DNA from: SHZI01 sp041396045
GTDB taxonomy: Bacteria > Pseudomonadota > Gammaproteobacteria > Steroidobacterales > GCA-2729495
Length of the DNA stretch: 64,000 bases
Assembly (NCBI GenBank): GCA_041396045.1
Contig: JAWKZI010000005.1
Span: forward strand, 124,001 to 188,000
Reading direction: 5' to 3'
Below are positions 34,641 to 42,297 of this stretch, piece after piece. Under the pieces are notes generated by a model that was not told where the DNA came from, ran no database searches, and saw only the letters and a program-made list of their open reading frames with translations. Numbering within the stretch: the stretch's first letter is position 1; every line of letters starts with the position of its first letter. Position numbers and translations under genes: made by a program.

Positions 34641-35210
34641 ATGAACATTCTGATCCGCAAAGAATCACCTGCTGACGTCGCAGCCATTGAAGCTGTCACG
34701 ATCGCGGCGTTCCTGAATGCCACGCACACCAGTCATACCGAGCAATTGATCCTCAACGCGCTGCGCCAGTCTGGTCAGTTGTCTGTTTCGCTCGTGGCAG
34801 TTGAAAACGATGCGATTGTCGGGCACGTCGCGGTATCCCCGGTAGCTGTTTCGGACAGCACAGCCGGTTGGTATGGCCTAGGCCCTATATCGGTTATGCC
34901 AGAGCGCCAGAGGCAGGGGATTGGTGGCCAACTCATAAAGCAGGCCCTCAGTGAATTGCGCCGACTCGGCGCGGCCGGATGCGTCGTCCTGGGCGACCCG
35001 CACTACTATTCGCGTTTTGGCTTCAGGGCTGAGCCGTCGCTTGCATTGCCTGGTGTGCCGCCTGAGTATTTTCAGGCGATTGTGTTTGCCGGGTCGCTGC
35101 CGGCCGGCGAGGTTTCGTACCATGCGTCGTTCGCAGCTAATTCACGGCAGGTGAGGCACCGTGTAGTCATCGACCAGAAGAGGTCGTTCGGGAAAATCAC
35201 AAAGTCATAA
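34641..35210 (+). CDS. GNAT N-acetyltransferase, YhbS-like
   Basis: A 189-residue protein from ATG 34641. It has a typical YhbS-like order: IRKESPADVAAIEAVTIAAF, VAVENDAIVGHVAVSPV, WYGLGPISVMPERQRQGIGGQLI with the acetyl-CoA loop, then GCVVLGDPHYYSRFGF, and a C-terminal EVSYHASF strand. The open frame begins 69 bases upstream but has no conserved residues there. The substrate is unknown. The gene stands 2 bases before the next gene's GTG start, so coupling is likely. Confidence 0.85.
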   Translation: MNILIRKESPADVAAIEAVTIAAFLNATHTSHTEQLILNALRQSGQLSVSLVAVENDAIVGHVAVSPVAVSDSTAGWYGLGPISVMPERQRQGIGGQLIKQALSELRRLGAAGCVVLGDPHYYSRFGFRAEPSLALPGVPPEYFQAIVFAGSLPAGEVSYHASFAANSRQVRHRVVIDQKRSFGKITKS

Positions 35211-35212
35211 AA

Positions 35213-35659
35213 GTGAACCGCGAAAAAAAGTCATTTATCCCATCGTCCCTGGTTGCGATTGTTGCCGTGATTGCCCTTGTCATTGTCGAGGTTTTAGCCG
35301 TCGGTAAGGGGTGGGTTCCGCTTTTCGGTAAACATTCCACAGAAGTTTATTTCGGTGCGGAGCCAGAGAGTTGGGTGGCGTCGTACGCATCAGGGTTTAC
35401 TGATCACCAGATCTATTTCGTATTCAAGGCGGACAGAGATTGGGTAGAGCGGGCCGTAACTTTCGCCAGGCTTGACGATGTGGGTGAAATGCAACAGGCG
35501 GACTGCATTAGCGGTCCGTCGTATCCGCCATGGTGGTTTACCCTGGCGCCCCGCAGCCAGGGTGTCTGCTGGAGAGGAAGAATGGTCCATGGCGGAATTA
35601 TGACAATGCACTATTCCCCATCCAGCGGCTTCGTCCATGTTTTCGACTTCAGTAGCTGA
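35213..35659 (+). CDS. Single-span membrane-anchored protein, unknown
   Basis: A 148-residue product starting at GTG 35213, directly after the GNAT stop. One membrane span (LVAIVAVIALVIVEVLAV) follows a basic start, and about 115 residues are exported. The exported part contains two Cys (ADCISG, GVCWRG) likely to form a disulfide, and an aromatic end (GFVHVFDFSS). No family is recognised. Codon use and isolation resemble cassette-type genes of accessory regions. Confidence 0.6.
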   Translation: MNREKKSFIPSSLVAIVAVIALVIVEVLAVGKGWVPLFGKHSTEVYFGAEPESWVASYASGFTDHQIYFVFKADRDWVERAVTFARLDDVGEMQQADCISGPSYPPWWFTLAPRSQGVCWRGRMVHGGIMTMHYSPSSGFVHVFDFSS

Positions 35660-35687
35660 CGAACCCTTCGTACGCCGGAGAAAGCAC

Positions 35688-36137
35688 ATGTACGAAAAGA
35701 CGCTCTATGCAGGCTGGGCCGACATGGACTTCAACTCTCACATGAAGAACACGGCATATCTGGACAAGGCAGCCGACGTGCGCCAGATGTTTTTGATAGA
35801 GCATGGCTTTCCTGTAGCCGAGTTCCTGCGGCTGGGAATCGGGCCGGTAGTCAAGAAAGACGAGATCGAGTACTTCAGGGAAGTCCACTTGCAACAAAAG
35901 AGCAGGGTGACCTATGCGCTCGCCGGTCACTCCACAGACGGCAGCCGGTTCCTGCTTCGCCACGAGATCTTCCGGCCAGACGGTGAGCTCAGCGCGCGAG
36001 TCACCAGTGCCGGAGGCTGGCTAAGCCTGATCCAACGCAAGCTTATCGTTCCGCCACCAGCACTACTGTCCGCCATGAACTCGCTGGAAAGAACGGGAGA
36101 CTTCGTGGTCCTGCCATCAAGCATCAAGCCACGCTGA
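35688..36137 (+). CDS. Acyl-CoA thioesterase, 4-hydroxybenzoyl-CoA-thioesterase-like hotdog fold
   Basis: A 149-residue hotdog-fold protein. The ATG at 35688 has a CGGAGAAAG site. The opening YAGWADMDFNSHMKNTAYLD is the classic YbgC/4HBT start, with the catalytic Asp at the usual DMD-like position. The central helix is VRQMFLIEHGF, followed by KKDEIEYFREVHLQQ and SRFLLRHEIFRPDGE. It hydrolyses acyl-CoA thioesters in the cytoplasm; chain preference cannot be judged. Its context gives no pathway. Confidence 0.87.
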   Translation: MYEKTLYAGWADMDFNSHMKNTAYLDKAADVRQMFLIEHGFPVAEFLRLGIGPVVKKDEIEYFREVHLQQKSRVTYALAGHSTDGSRFLLRHEIFRPDGELSARVTSAGGWLSLIQRKLIVPPPALLSAMNSLERTGDFVVLPSSIKPR

Positions 36138-36278
36138 CGAGTCGTACAAGCCGGCACGTAGTCCCTCTCGGCTCGCTCGGTTTATTTGGAAACCTATGTC
36201 AAGTCGCCCAGATGTGAACAGCGAGTTAGCGTTTACAGTGTAGCTATGCACATTCGCAAATAGCGCACTCGGGGGCCA

Positions 36279-36893
36279 ATGAAAAAGTACACAATCACGC
36301 AATGTCTACTGCTACTGGTCTTGCTCGGTATCGTGCCACGCGCGGCAGACGCTGTAACGGTTCGGATCGACGCCTACATAGATGGCAGCTCGCATCTACT
36401 AATACAGGGTGACACGGTGTGGTGGCGCCATGGGACCTTCTCTGCACCAGGGCAGTGGCCGTACGGGCCAGTCCTTGCACCGCTGCCGACTATTATCAAT
36501 GGATATGACTGGTATCCCGATTGGAGTGGTGTTGGTTCAGGAACCTATGGCTTCACGCCCTGCGCACCTAGCCCGCCGGTCACCTGCGAATCAGACCGGG
36601 TCGTGGGGCTGGTGCCGTTGCTGCCCGCCATCAGTCAGGCAGTCACCTTGAATGTAATAACAGGACGTGGCCCAACGACCGTGGAGAATCCGACAGCGCT
36701 AAACGATTACACCATGTCTGTCTATTTCGACGACATCATGATCGGCGGCGCGGATTGGTACCGCATTGATCTCACCTATGAGACCGCTGTTGTGCCACTG
36801 CCGGCGCCAGCATGGCTGCTGGGCTCCGCTCTGGGCCTGCTCGGGTGGGTCAGGAGGGCAACTGGGGCGGTTGGTGCCCAACGCAGTCATTAG
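36279..36893 (+). CDS. VPLPA-CTERM sorted exported protein
   Basis: A 204-residue protein with a signal peptide (CLLLLVLLGIVPRAADA). The middle is beta-rich with a Cys pair (APSPPVTCESD with an earlier Cys in FTPCAP). The C-terminus is VVPLPAPAWLLGSALGLLGW followed by basic residues, the VPLPA-CTERM exosortase-type signal. The protein would be exported and processed at the cell surface. The function of the body is unknown. No exosortase gene lies in the window. Confidence 0.75.
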   Translation: MKKYTITQCLLLLVLLGIVPRAADAVTVRIDAYIDGSSHLLIQGDTVWWRHGTFSAPGQWPYGPVLAPLPTIINGYDWYPDWSGVGSGTYGFTPCAPSPPVTCESDRVVGLVPLLPAISQAVTLNVITGRGPTTVENPTALNDYTMSVYFDDIMIGGADWYRIDLTYETAVVPLPAPAWLLGSALGLLGWVRRATGAVGAQRSH

Positions 36894-36995
36894 AGTTCAC
36901 AGGCATGATCGCCGTGAGAGTTGATATGAGGCATTCTCATGTGGGCGTGAGCGCTATGACTGCGTCGGGCGACACTGGCAAGAATTGTGGGGTGT

Positions 36996-37328
36996 TCAGT
37001 TGCGTGCTTGTTGATATAGCCACCAGCAAATCAGACCTGTAGCAACGAGAAGATGCACGATCAGCGTGGCGCGCAGAAGCGTGCCAATTGGCGGAGGTAG
37101 TGTTCTGGCATTCCGGACGGCAAAGCCCAGCGCGGTAGTTGGCAAAAACAAGACGCCGGCCCAAAACAGCCAAGCTACGCCCAGGTAGGTGCAGCTAAAT
37201 CCCTCACAGCGCGTTCGGAGGAGCGACACGGCATAGCCGCTCGTTAGTAGAGCGCCGATCACAAATACGGCTGCAAGGCAGTACGTAGGCCAAGCGCGCC
37301 GAGGAGTTGATTGGGACTGGACAGCCAT
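36996..37328 (-). CDS. Small multi-pass membrane protein, unknown
   Basis: A 110-residue protein with four hydrophobic segments: AAVFVIGALLTSGYAVSLL, YLGVAWLFWAGVLFL, TTALGFAV and LIVHLLVATGLICWW. The start at 37328 (MAVQSQS) is chosen over the in-frame 37352 because the domain begins there. A Cys pair lies in the first loop (RCEGFSC). A copy of the dispersed CAGCATATCAAGG repeat lies just upstream. No family is recognised. Confidence 0.55.
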   Translation of the reverse strand: MAVQSQSTPRRAWPTYCLAAVFVIGALLTSGYAVSLLRTRCEGFSCTYLGVAWLFWAGVLFLPTTALGFAVRNARTLPPPIGTLLRATLIVHLLVATGLICWWLYQQARN

Positions 37329-37356
37329 GGTGTGGGATGTGCCGCCTGACAATTGG

Positions 37357-37392
37357 TCAGCATATCAAGGCGTGGGCGGATATTCGCGTCGT
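37357..37392. repeat. Dispersed short repeat, copy 2
   Basis: GGTCAGCATATCAAGG followed by a TGGGC...GATATT..GCGTCG stretch matches 45591-45626 at nearly every base, and more weakly 25615-25636. On the minus strand it reads as a GCCCA..CCTTGATATGCTGACC half-site resembling one arm of an attC site. The copies are otherwise in unrelated contexts. Confidence 0.5.
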
Positions 37393-37515
37393 CCAGCGCC
37401 GCGGTATAAAGCGTAAACCATGTGCCTGCGGCGTGCTGTTGCATCCAAAACGCCCCGTGCCTGCATCGTATCTGCAAAGGGCAGGAATTGGCCTGACCCC
37501 AGGGAGATACCAGCC

Positions 37516-37620
37516 GTGGAATACTTGCTTGTTAACAACTGGCTCGAAGCACTCATTCCCGTCGTGTTTTACGCGTCGGTGGTCCTGTTCCTCCTGATTG
37601 ATTTCATTGAGGCGATCTGA
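37516..37620 (+). CDS. Tiny single-span membrane protein (34 aa)
   Basis: Starts at GTG 37516 with an AGGGAGA ribosome site. The product is VEYLLVNNWLEALIPVVFYA plus a short hydrophobic tail ending DFIEAI: one membrane span and acidic ends. Its stop is two bases before the DUF6249-type gene's ATG, so they are translationally coupled. It is probably a small partner of the sigma/anti-sigma operon. It is too short for family assignment. Confidence 0.55.
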   Translation: MEYLLVNNWLEALIPVVFYASVVLFLLIDFIEAI

Positions 37621-37621
37621 G

Positions 37622-38089
37622 ATGCCACAAATAGCCATGGATATTGACCAGCCCGTCGATACGGGCCAACTGGTGGCCGAAATCAAGGCCGCTGCCGAAG
37701 GTAATTCGGCGCACGGTTTGGAGGCCGGCATGGGCACCAACCTGGTGCCCATCGTCCTGTTCATCGCCATTGCTGCCGTCTATGCGCTGAAATATTACTT
37801 TGCCCATCGCACCCGCCGGGACGTGCAGAACACCGTGCGCGCTGCGCTGGAGCGGGGCGATGCGCTGACGCCCGATCTGCTCGATCGCCTGGTGCAGGCA
37901 CCTGTGCCGAAGCGCACGGATCTGCGCCGTGGCGTAATTGGCATTGGGCTTGGCATCGGCATTGGTGCCTTTGGCCTGGTGGTTGGCGAGCCGGACGCAG
38001 TGCGGCCTATGCTGGCTGTGGGATTGGTGCCACTGTTCCTTGGGCTTGCGTATCTCGTGCTGTGGCGCCTTGGCAATGGCAAAAGCTGA
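37622..38089 (+). CDS. DUF6249-like membrane protein
   Basis: A 155-residue protein. An acidic N-terminal region is followed by a span (VPIVLFIAIAAVYALKYY), a basic cytoplasmic linker (HRTRRDVQNTVRAALERGDALTPDLL) and two C-terminal spans with GIGLGIGIGAFGLVVG. This is the layout of DUF6249 proteins, which commonly sit next to ECF sigma genes. Its function is unknown; it may sense or relay a membrane signal to the downstream sigma/anti-sigma pair. Confidence 0.7.
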   Translation: MPQIAMDIDQPVDTGQLVAEIKAAAEGNSAHGLEAGMGTNLVPIVLFIAIAAVYALKYYFAHRTRRDVQNTVRAALERGDALTPDLLDRLVQAPVPKRTDLRRGVIGIGLGIGIGAFGLVVGEPDAVRPMLAVGLVPLFLGLAYLVLWRLGNGKS

Positions 38090-38109
38090 GTCCGCGTGAT
38101 CGCTGGGCG

Positions 38110-38661
38110 ATGCACGTTTCTGACGAAGAACTGGTTGCCCGGGCCGTCGCGGCCCGGGACCAGGCCGCCTTTGGCGAGCTGGTCCGCCGGCACCAGTCAC
38201 GGGTGCGCAGCTGGCTGCGTCAGCTCACGCGTAATCCCGCAACTGCAGACGACATTGCCCAGGAAACGTTCATCAAGGCCTGGGACAGGTTGCGTAGCTT
38301 CAGTGGCCAGGGACGCTTCGGCGCCTGGTTGATGAAGATCGCCTACACGGAGTTCCTGATGGCACACCGCAAGATCAGGAGTGAGCAACGCCTGGCAGAG
38401 GCAGTGGAGGCCGGGATCGCCGAAGCACCGGTGCACGACCCGACGGGCGAGCAGAGCGTGGCAGTCGATCTTGAACGCTTGCTTGCTGTCCTGACCGATG
38501 AGGAGCGTGGCGCCATGTTGTTGTGCTACGCGCACGGGATGTCGCATAGCGAAGCGAGCGAAGTTACGGGCTTGCCAGTTGGTACAGTCAAGTCGCATAT
38601 TCACCGCGGCAAGGAGAAGATTCGTCAGCGGTTCTTTGCCGAGGAGGTCGGTGATGCCTGA
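38110..38661 (+). CDS. ECF-type RNA polymerase sigma factor
   Basis: A 183-residue protein with sigma-70 regions 2 and 4 only. Region 2: QAAFGELVRRHQSRVRSWL, ATADDIAQETFIKAWDRL (the -10 contacting helix) and RFGAWLMKIAYTEFLMAHRK. Region 4: DEERGAMLLCYAHGMSHSEA followed by GLPVGTVKSHIHRGKEKIR. Its stop overlaps the start of the next gene, which encodes a probable inner-membrane anti-sigma factor. The ATG at 38110 is chosen as the start of region 2. Confidence 0.9.
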   Translation: MHVSDEELVARAVAARDQAAFGELVRRHQSRVRSWLRQLTRNPATADDIAQETFIKAWDRLRSFSGQGRFGAWLMKIAYTEFLMAHRKIRSEQRLAEAVEAGIAEAPVHDPTGEQSVAVDLERLLAVLTDEERGAMLLCYAHGMSHSEASEVTGLPVGTVKSHIHRGKEKIRQRFFAEEVGDA

Positions 38662-38992
38662 CCGGATTGCAGCAGACGAAGACCAGCGCCTGGAAATATT
38701 GTTTCGCCCGGCCGCAGCACCCGTTGTCGACGAGGGCTTTAGCGTGGCCGTGATGAAACGGGTTGCTCGTCACACCTGGCGGCGTCGACTGGTGCTGGCC
38801 ACGGCCGGGTTGGCCGGCCTGTTTGTCGCGGCACGACCAGCCTGGGAGATTGTGCTGGTATTGGGCCGGGAACTGGCGCAACTTGGTGGCCGCGCGCCCG
38901 ATCTGGCATTGATCCTGGTTAGTCCCCTGACGATCCTCGCTGGCTTGCTGTTGATGACGGGTCTGTCGCTGCTGCAGTGGCTGGACGAATAG
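38654..38992 (+). CDS. Probable membrane anti-sigma factor
   Basis: A 112-residue protein that begins 8 bases inside the sigma gene. The N-terminal cytoplasmic part (residues 1-45, with RRRL at the end) is followed by two spans (LVLATAGLAGLFVAARP and LALILVSPLTILAGLLLM). This position and topology fit anti-sigma factors that hold ECF sigma factors at the membrane. No zinc-binding anti-sigma motif is visible, so the call rests on context. Confidence 0.6.
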   Translation: MPDRIAADEDQRLEILFRPAAAPVVDEGFSVAVMKRVARHTWRRRLVLATAGLAGLFVAARPAWEIVLVLGRELAQLGGRAPDLALILVSPLTILAGLLLMTGLSLLQWLDE

Positions 38993-39168
38993 CGGGTTCA
39001 TACACTGCCGGACCAGTTCTTCCATCTCTCTGGATTACGTTAACTCCGGTGCGAACTCCGAATCAGGATAAGTTGCCCGCCCGAATGTGCAGGTCACTTT
39101 TGTCGGCCCCGACTCCGGCTTGATTGGCATACACTTTGGCTGAGTCGAAGAAGAACAAGGGCACGACA

Positions 39169-40404
39169 ATGATCCACTGGAAATCGCGGCTGATAGCAAT
39201 CAGTTCGTTCTGCGTATTATTCGGGAGTTTGGATGGTCTGGCGGCGAGCTTCACGCCCCTGCCGAATCCCACTGGTGGTTACAATTTGAGAACCGGGGTA
39301 GGAATTTCCGCCGATGGTTCGACCGTTGTGGGTTCGGGCTTCACGACGGCCGGGCCGGAGGCAATCAGGTGGGTCAATGGGGGAAGCCCGCAAGGTCTTG
39401 GCTTCATGGCTGGTGGCACCCAAAGTTATGCGGTCGGAACATCCGCTGATGGCTCGGTCATCGTGGGGCGTGGCGATGCGCTGCAGGGGCCCGGCGATCC
39501 CTATCCAGGAAATACGTCAACTCAAGGATTTCGTTGGACCGAAGCTGACGGGATGCAGAGCCTCGGATATTTGCCCTACGGCGGGTACTACGAGATTGCG
39601 ACGGGGGTATCCGCTGACGGATCCGTCGTTACTGGTTACAGCGACGGGTCGGGCGGTACGATGGCCTATCGCTGGACCCAGGCTGCCGGTCTTGAGGGGA
39701 TCGGTACACTCTCAGGTAATGGAAGTCATTCAAGCCAGGCGGCTGCCATATCCGGAGATGGTCTGGTCATCGTTGGCGAATCAAACGGCGCGGTGGGAGA
39801 CAGCCTGGGTGCCCAGGCCTTTCGGTGGACCGAAACATCGGGCATAACTGGCCTGATACCGCTTCCGGGATCAAATACCACGCGAGCGCATGGCGTGTCC
39901 GCCGACGGCTCGGTAATCGTTGGCAACAGCTACACCTCAAGTTGCATAGAGTGCGAGCCATCGGTGCTCGGGCGGAACAACGCGGTTCGCTGGACAGATC
40001 AGGGCCCGGCCACTTTATTGGGCCAGGTGCCGGGCGGAGATCAGGGCAGCAATGCGCTAGGCGTGTCTGCGGACGGATCAGTCATCGTCGGGTTGTATCA
40101 AGTAAACGCGAATGACCCACTCAGAGGCTTTCGGGCCTTCGTCTGGACGGCCGACGGCGGCATGCAAAAGTTGTTGGACGTGCTGTTGACGCAAGGTGCC
40201 ACCGGTCTCTCTGGCTGGACGCTGCTGCAGGCAACAGGCGTGTCGGCTGATGGTCGTACAATTGCGGGCTACGGCCTGAACCCGGCAGGCGAGGCCCAGG
40301 CGTTTGTGACCACTCTGAACGTGGTGCCTGTTCCGCCGGCAGCCTGGCTCTTCGGATCTGCTCTGGGTCTGATTGGCGTGATCCGTCGAAAGGTTAAAAC
40401 CTGA
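39169..40404 (+). CDS. Exported HAF-repeat propeller protein with VPxPPAAW sorting tail
   Basis: A 411-residue protein. The signal peptide is at the ATG 39169 (AAGGGC site). The body carries seven HAF-type repeats of the form GVSADGSVIVG, each followed by AFRW/AVRWT-like strands, which suggests one seven-bladed propeller. The C-terminus VPVPPAAWLFGSALGLIGV plus RRK is the VPLPA/PEP-CTERM-type sorting signal. It is likely displayed at the cell surface; its ligand is unknown. This resembles the sorting tail of the gene at 36279 and, more distantly, that at 13355. Confidence 0.82.
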   Translation: MIHWKSRLIAISSFCVLFGSLDGLAASFTPLPNPTGGYNLRTGVGISADGSTVVGSGFTTAGPEAIRWVNGGSPQGLGFMAGGTQSYAVGTSADGSVIVGRGDALQGPGDPYPGNTSTQGFRWTEADGMQSLGYLPYGGYYEIATGVSADGSVVTGYSDGSGGTMAYRWTQAAGLEGIGTLSGNGSHSSQAAAISGDGLVIVGESNGAVGDSLGAQAFRWTETSGITGLIPLPGSNTTRAHGVSADGSVIVGNSYTSSCIECEPSVLGRNNAVRWTDQGPATLLGQVPGGDQGSNALGVSADGSVIVGLYQVNANDPLRGFRAFVWTADGGMQKLLDVLLTQGATGLSGWTLLQATGVSADGRTIAGYGLNPAGEAQAFVTTLNVVPVPPAAWLFGSALGLIGVIRRKVKT

Positions 40405-40430
40405 GACCAGGAATCAGGCGACCGTCGGAA

Positions 40431-41291
40431 TTGAATAACGCACTTGGAGAGATTCGGGCTCCCGGCCCTCTGGTTAACAGTGGCAACCTCATCGGTATCT
40501 TCGATTCCGGGGTAGGTGGGCTCGCGATATTTCGAGCGATACGTGAAGTTCTTCCGCATCACGAACTGGCGTACTTTGCCGATTCGAAGTATTGCCCCTA
40601 CGGTAATCGCAGCTCTGCCGAAATCGTAGCGCGGGCGATGGAAGTATCCGGATTTCTCGTTGGTTTGGGTGCGCAGGCTCTGGTTGTCGCCTGCAACACG
40701 GCGACCGTGCATGCAGTCGCGGCCCTTAGAGAGCGCTACGGCATGCCGATTATCGGCATTGAGCCCGGCATCAAACCAGCGGCGGCGATATCGGGTAGCC
40801 GGCGGGTTGTGGTACTTGCCACGCCAAGAACGCTGGAAAGTTCTTCGGTGTCCCAACTGCGCGATCTGCATGGCTCGGGTACTGATTTCATCCTTCAACC
40901 CTGTCCCGGCCTGGTGGAGCTGATCGAGGCCGGGCAGATCGAAGAACCCGCGACCATGGACCTGCTCCGCCGATTCGTTCGTCCCGTTATTGAGGGAGAC
41001 GCGGATGCTGTGGTTCTGGGCTGCACGCATTTCATTTATCTGGAAGACAAGATCCGCATGCTGGCGGGCCGGGATATCTCGATAATCGAACCGTCTCGAG
41101 CCGTCGCGGCTCAGCTTGCCAGGCGTCTGGCAAGTGCGGGCCTTGGTGCAAGCACGAACGGCTTGATAGAAGACCGGTTTTTCACATCGGCCAGCAACCC
41201 GGTGCTGATTTCTGCGGTGGCATCCAGGCTATTGTGCAGAGACATTCAGATGCTGGGGGTTGATGACCAGGCGCAGAATACTGCGGCCTGA
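40431..41291 (+). CDS. murI: Glutamate racemase
   Basis: A 286-residue protein. The MurI signatures are present: IGIFDSGVGGLAI (catalytic Asp region), FADSKYCPYGNRS, VVACNTAT with the first catalytic Cys, and VLGCTHFIYL with the second Cys and His. It makes D-glutamate for peptidoglycan in the cytoplasm. The start is uncertain: the TTG at 40431 follows GGAA, and no ATG fits before the domain. It stands alone after the HAF gene, convergent with the enoyl-CoA hydratase. Confidence 0.9.
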   Translation: MNNALGEIRAPGPLVNSGNLIGIFDSGVGGLAIFRAIREVLPHHELAYFADSKYCPYGNRSSAEIVARAMEVSGFLVGLGAQALVVACNTATVHAVAALRERYGMPIIGIEPGIKPAAAISGSRRVVVLATPRTLESSSVSQLRDLHGSGTDFILQPCPGLVELIEAGQIEEPATMDLLRRFVRPVIEGDADAVVLGCTHFIYLEDKIRMLAGRDISIIEPSRAVAAQLARRLASAGLGASTNGLIEDRFFTSASNPVLISAVASRLLCRDIQMLGVDDQAQNTAA

Positions 41292-41338
41292 CTATCAGCC
41301 AGAGTGCAACGTTTTGCGGCGCCTCGTATCGCGCCAGA

Positions 41339-42130
41339 TCACTTGCCCTTGAATTGCGGCTGGCGTTTTTCCAGGAATGCTTTGATGCCTTCTTGCATGT
41401 CTTCGGTCTGTCGCACCGATTCCGACAAGGTGCTTTCAAGGCGCAAACCGTCTGCGAGCGGCAGGTCTAGCCCTTTCCACACAGCCAGCTTGGCCAGTTG
41501 CACGGGGAGCGGGGCATTCGCGCAAATACGATTGGCCATTTCAAGCGCTGCGTCCAGCAGCTCGGCAGAAGGGACGACCTGATTCACCAGGCCGATGCGC
41601 CAGGCTTCGGCGGCATCGATCGCTTTGGCGGTGAAGATCATTTCAAGTGCAATGCCGACAGGTATGAGCCGTGGCAGGCGCTGACTGCCCCCGCCACCGT
41701 GCATGACGCCCCGGCTGGTTTCGTTTAGACAGAAGCTGGCATTGGGGGATGCAAGGCGAATGTCGCAGGCGAGAGCCAGTTCCAGTCCACCGGCGAAGCA
41801 GTCTCCGTTGACCGCTGCGATAATTGGTTTCCACACATCGAGATTGCGGGTCAATCCGCCCAGCCCTGGTTGTGTCTCGGCGCGCTGGCGACGGTCCAGC
41901 GGCGTCAGCGACCGATAGAACTCGCGGAGCGCGCCCAGATCGGCACCGGCACAGAATGCCCTGTGGCCCGCGCCGGTCAGAACGGCGACCCAGAGTGCGG
42001 GATCATCGCGAAAGGCGATCCACGCCTCGGTGATTTCGCGGCTCAACGTCGGATCGAAAGCGTTATCCGCCTCTGGCCGGTCGATGGTGATGAGTGCAAT
42101 GCGTTCGCGCTTTTCAAATCGAATCGGCAT
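41339..42130 (-). CDS. Enoyl-CoA hydratase/isomerase family protein
   Basis: A 263-residue crotonase-fold protein. It has ALITIDRPEADNAFD, VLTGAGHRAFCAGADLGAL (oxyanion loop), AAVNGDCFAGGLELALACD, then RGVMHGGGGSQRLPRLIPVGIALEMIFTA in outline, with the second catalytic position reading GGG rather than the usual Glu-containing GxxPE loop. The C-terminus has FLEKRQPQFKG. It is likely a CoA-dependent hydratase or isomerase in fatty-acid or aromatic catabolism; the substrate is not determinable. The start ATG lies upstream of IRFEKRERIAL. Confidence 0.87.
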   Translation of the reverse strand: MPIRFEKRERIALITIDRPEADNAFDPTLSREITEAWIAFRDDPALWVAVLTGAGHRAFCAGADLGALREFYRSLTPLDRRQRAETQPGLGGLTRNLDVWKPIIAAVNGDCFAGGLELALACDIRLASPNASFCLNETSRGVMHGGGGSQRLPRLIPVGIALEMIFTAKAIDAAEAWRIGLVNQVVPSAELLDAALEMANRICANAPLPVQLAKLAVWKGLDLPLADGLRLESTLSESVRQTEDMQEGIKAFLEKRQPQFKGK

Positions 42131-42297
42131 CCGTATCTCCGTACCATATCGTCACAAGTGCGGGACGACTCCGACGCTCGCAGCGCCAGCGGACAATCCC
42201 TTATGGCCGAGCCATAAACGATGTGCAATATACTCTCCTTTGATTTACGCCCTTTCGGGGCGTGATATTGCATCCAGCTGACCGGCAGAAAGTACTG

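Noticed and set aside
39125..39140. Sigma-54-like sequence upstream of the HAF gene
   Set aside because: TTGGCAT is followed by TTTGGC, which puts the GC one base too far from the GG; sigma-54 spacing is strict.
42247..42263. ACGCCC-TTTCG-GGGCGT hairpin upstream of the DoxX-NirK gene
   Set aside because: Compact and stable but with no T-run and no sign of a riboswitch; may be a chance hairpin in the leader.
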